DNA from: Trametopsis cervina
Taxonomy: Eukaryota; Basidiomycota; Agaricomycetes; Polyporales; Irpicaceae
Assembly: GCA_022385755.1 (NCBI GenBank)
Contig: MU278349.1
Location: 1,550,001 to 1,614,000 of the forward strand
DNA: 64,000 nt
Reading direction: 5' to 3'
Below, piece by piece: positions 60,293 through 64,000 of the stretch (position 1 is its first letter; each line of letters starts with the position of its first letter). The translations under genes and the position numbers were made by a program. The notes beneath the pieces were generated by a model. It was not told where the DNA came from. It searched no databases and saw only the letters and a list, made by a program, of their open reading frames with translations.

Positions 60293-61622
60293 CGGTACGG
60301 GGCGACCCTCGGGATGCTGGCATGGCTCGGTCTTCCCATCATATTACCCCTGCTTTCGAAGGTCGCCGGGTATTTCAGCCGCTTTTTATGAGTCTCACTT
60401 TTTGGGTTTTGTGGAGGTTCGTGTGCTCGTTGGGACTGTGTTGATTTTTCTTCTGTGGTTCACGTGGGCTGCTGCAAACGCTTGATGACTTGCTTGATAC
60501 CCCCTTTTGTGCGCATTTGTATCACTCCCCCCATTCACGAATTTTTATCGGCTCTTCCACATCGCGCTCTCGTTCTTTCCATCTACCCCCTGACCATATA
60601 TTACTCTATCAGCTGTATACGATCCCTCGAAACTCTCACTGTAGTCATACAAGATGCGGACTTTTACTAGCACCTCATTAGACAGCGGTATATCATATAC
60701 ACGATCGATATACCGATGATACACGATGTTTTCCTACATGCACCAAATTATACAATGGTCATTCCCACATTATCATTATCGTAGAGCATGCCAAGGGCTT
60801 TCCTAGCTAGGTTAGTGTACAGATTGAATATTTTTTCTCCATCGACGGACGAAATAAGGCTGACATGGAATCTGCGAAGCCCACGAGGGCAGGACGTCGA
60901 GCGCAGTGCGCGGCATGTACCGCGGTCCTCTCGCGGTGGCATTCGTGCAGGGACAAATGCGCAGCCGTCGAAGAGAGTGAATCAGACCCCAATCTCGGAA
61001 ACGAGACAGCCTCGCGGATGCTTTATGCTGCTGTATCGCGGGAATCACTGGAGGGGAGAACCGCGCATGGCCGTGGATGGCTGATGTGCGGCCACCCAGC
61101 GGTGAGCGGAGATTGGGGTGTGGTTTTCTGACTGCTTGGGAAAACACGACCCAATGGAGGGCGGTCAGCGCCTCGATAGCGTTCTGTCATGAGAGTTCAT
61201 GATGAAGAAGATGACGAGCGTATTCTAGTGTCGCTGCTTATGTATCAAGCCGCTGAGAATGCAGAAGAGGACTTGCGTTGAGTAGAATTGCAGCACAGCG
61301 AGCGGGAGGCCGACGGGGCGGCAGTGCATCGGAGTGCGAAATGCGGGGGCTGAGATCCATCTGAGATCGCAAACGTCACGTCGGCCCAGCGTTAATGTCC
61401 CGAGGCGTGCTAGCGGCGCTTGGAAGACCACGGCATCGGCGTTTGCTCCAGGCGGACTTGACATTAATTCGGACTCAAAGATGGGACACAGCTGGCCGGT
61501 AGATCACAGCGTCCAGAGAGCCTCAACCTCGTCCACTTTGTTTGCGCCTTGCCTGTTTGCTCACCTCGACGTGCCCGGCTCGTCCTTCCAAAGTGCCTTG
61601 CCCGCAACAGGCATTTGGCAGG
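60293..61622. promoter_or_regulatory. Spacer between SSK1 and the KDM3-like gene
   Basis: About 1.3 kb. No supported gene; frames at 60788-61084 (+) and 60812-61147 (-) overlap each other and have no domain. The first part holds the SSK1 3' UTR; the last part (61500-61620) is the promoter and leader of the next gene. Confidence 0.4.
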
Positions 61623-64000
61623 ATGAACGGCCTGCACGACCACCAGCACAAACGGACCTCCATCACTGAGCTCCTCAATCCGAGTCCTGTGGCCTCCGGT
61701 CCCCCCTCTGGCTCGCTCGACCCGCCCTACAACCAGTCGCATCTGAACGGCATCCCCGTCTCGCAGTATGTCGCCCCTTCCCACCAGGGCCACGTCGGTG
61801 CTCCGGGATCCTACCACCCGTCCATGCAGGTCGGCAGCGCGGGCAACTCTTTCAGCCTGAGGGCCGCAAGCTGGGAGCGCGAGAACCAGCAGCTCGCTGC
61901 CCGTCGCCCCGAGACCGACGCTGCTGGCTGTCGCTATAACACTGCCAACGACGGACAAGGCCATCCGCAGACGTCCTCCCCCCATACTGCCGTGTATCCA
62001 GACCAATACCATCAACAGAGGCCGAGGTCAGTGGACGCACCTGCCAACTACGGTATCGACGTCCAGAATTGGCCGCATAATTCCCACCATCCCCCACAAC
62101 CTATTCAATACGCCGCGCCGATGATGCCTGCGATGTATTCGGACGAGAGAACTGGTAACCGTCCTTGTCACTCTACCCGCACTGTCACCGTCGCTCATCT
62201 TCTCGTTCGACTCTCCTTTGACGCGCCTCAGCCGAAAGTGTGCACAAGAGTAGGTCTATTCGCTCTGTCGATCCTGCATACAGCGTGCTCACGAGTTCCC
62301 ACGCCAGACTACGCCCAGGTTCATTACGAACATCCGCACCACCAAGACATGCCAGCGCAATACGCGCCAAATGGTTATTATCCGGTTTTATACGGGGCTC
62401 CAGCTTGTGTGGTTCTAACTCTTTCATTCAGCATATCAAAGCGCTGAACGGGTCTCTGTTCGCCTTTTAGCCCAACGCTCAATGCCGCAACAAATGCCTC
62501 CGCAGCACCACCGCATGCCAACCATGTTCATGGCTCCCGGAGGCGTAGCCTTGATTCCTATTATGATGCCCCCTCAGCAACCCGCACAGCCGCAGAAACG
62601 CGCGATGTCGCCAGAAGCAGCTGATGAGCCCAAGACAAAGAAGGCAAAGGGGAAGAGCAAAGCAGCGGACACCAATGGCAATGGTACGTGGTCCGTCCAT
62701 GCGCCACAAACGTTATTCAAAGAGCCTACAGGTGCGACGAAGCGTGGATACAATGCTAAGAAACGAAGCGAGACAGCCCAAATGGTGGCTCATAATGGTA
62801 TGCACCGCGGCTTTGTGCTAATGAACGCTAGCGAAGCAGTCTGGACTCATTCATCTCTTTCTTGCAATAGGCATGAATGGTAAAATGCCCGACAAAATGG
62901 ATGGAAATGGTGAGGAAGAGTCCTTTTACATCGCGCTTTCCCTAATATCCGAGTAGGATCATTACCCGCATCTCCAGATGGTCTTATGAAAGACGGCCAG
63001 ATGAGCGGCATGCTCGTCCCCGAACTGCAATTCGCGCGCTGCATGTCGAATCGCTATCGTATGGAAGAGTTCCCACGATGTGTGTCGTGCACTCGTCGCT
63101 GGGCCGGAGATACGTGCCGATTCCAAGGCATCCGGTACTTTTTGAAGAACGCCGACAGAAATATCGTTGGTATTAGTTTCGTAGAGACCCAGAAGGCCGA
63201 CGGCCCGTCTATGAACTTCCCAACTCAGTGGAATGTCCCACTAGAACGCCCGCATATCGGTCTTATCAAGGTTAGAATGAATGATACCTCCCTATGATCA
63301 CTGCCTCACTCTGTCTTGCAACAGCACACCGTTGCGAGGGCATTGCTCCCCGTGTTGAAACAGGAGGCAATACATATTGCCCGCTCGAATATCGTTCGCC
63401 GTACTAGGGAGAACGAAGTGCGTGCAACATGCGGTGAGTACCAAGCACGCCGCACTCGACAACAACTGACCGGGAGATCCTTTAGACACATGTATGACAT
63501 CTATTTTTGCCAGCAGTTGGATGTGTCGCCTATGCGGCCGCGAAGCCTGCCACGAATGCTTTGAGCGCGTGGAAGAACTGACCACTGATCGTCCTGGTGC
63601 TACAGAGGCAGAGCAAGCCGCGCTCCAGGCGAGACGCGAAAAGCACGCTCATGTCAACCCTTTCTTTCTTTCATGTACCCGCCGAAATGAGCACCGTGCC
63701 TCTGATTTCTCCCCGATGACCCGCTTCAGCAAAGACGAGCTCAAGCAAGCCATAGATGACATGGAAGCGCTGCTCGCGCATAGCAATGCAGACAGCTTCG
63801 CTCCACGCAAAAACTCCGTGACAGTCCCAGCCACAAGCCCGTCTACTCCCACCAAGTCCACTCCCGCGGCGTCAGGACAGCCATCACCCAGTCGAGCGGA
63901 TTCCGCAGTCCGGCCGGATGCGTCATTGCACACATCAGCCTCAGGGTCGGCCGCACAGCCAGCAGCAGTATCGCCGTCAACTATTCCATCACATCCTACA
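61623..64000 (+). CDS. KDM3/JMJD1-type JmjC protein, 5' part only
   Basis: Runs off the right edge. Exons so far: 61623-62154, 62308-62406, 62471-62683, 62732-62797, 62871-62909, 62957-63270, 63325-63433 and 63486 onward, all in phase. The N-terminal third is Pro/Gln/His-rich and disordered, with a basic segment (KKAKGKSKAADTNGNG, YNAKKRSETAQMV). Then follows a Cys-rich region: RYRMEEFPRCVSCTRRWAGD with C-x2-C, and after the helical stretch QEAIHIARSNIVRRTRENEV a second zinc-binding part, CDTCMTSIFASSWMCRLCGR and EACHECFERVEEL. This Cys arrangement is that of the zinc finger preceding the JmjC domain in KDM3 histone H3K9 demethylases and their fungal relatives. The JmjC domain itself lies outside the window, so catalytic activity cannot be judged. 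Confidence 0.78.

Noticed and set aside
60788..61147. Overlapping frames on both strands, about 98-111 codons.
   Set aside because: No domain, no splice signals and mutual overlap; likely chance frames in a GC-rich spacer.

Overview
This is nuclear DNA of a filamentous basidiomycete, most likely an agaricomycete. Genes are dense, lie on both strands, and carry many 45-65 base GT-AG introns. The proteins are typical of mushroom-forming fungi: Ssk1, Esf2, Ars2, Tho2, a KDM3-type JmjC protein, a membrane-anchored GH9 enzyme and an ERD7/senescence-domain protein. The genus cannot be fixed from the sequence. I see no bacterial operon structure, no CRISPR array, no rRNA or tRNA gene and no intact transposon.

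Layout. 0.1-11 kb is a housekeeping block: RPL3 (+), a short-chain dehydrogenase (-), a PPR protein (+), an AMMECR1 protein (-), an unusual Rab-like GTPase (-), RPS7 (-), complex I subunit NDUFA12 (+), and the start of L2HGDH (-). 11.5-21.8 kb is the most unusual stretch. Two pairs of inverted repeats flank a GH105-like glycosidase gene. The order is L2HGDH, a, -b, GH105, -a, b, THO2, where -a carries a broken copy of the L2HGDH 5' end and -b a broken copy of the THO2 3' end. This is the pattern expected from a small inversion with staggered breaks that duplicated both breakpoint regions. The b arms also hold a candidate gene in two copies, with a very well conserved core.

21.4-37.6 kb: THO2 (-), CNS1 (+) head to head with it, an orphan single-pass membrane protein, a 14-TM-type MFS transporter and an ERD7/senescence-like protein whose N-terminal module is duplicated. 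37.6-41.5 kb is gene-poor, with a small secreted protein and what looks like a decayed F-box gene. 41.5-64 kb is a run of genes all on the + strand: FUR1 (pyrimidine salvage), MET10 (sulfite reduction), GH9, an unknown conserved protein, ESF2 (rRNA processing), ARS2/SERRATE (nuclear RNA), SSK1 (HOG stress pathway response regulator), and a KDM3-like gene cut by the window end.

The genes do not form one pathway. Several act on RNA (RPL3, RPS7, Esf2, Ars2, Tho2, PPR), but nothing suggests co-regulation beyond shared head-to-head promoters. Exon boundaries were placed by hand from splice consensus, reading phase and family similarity. For most multi-exon genes the phases close exactly; the exceptions are stated.
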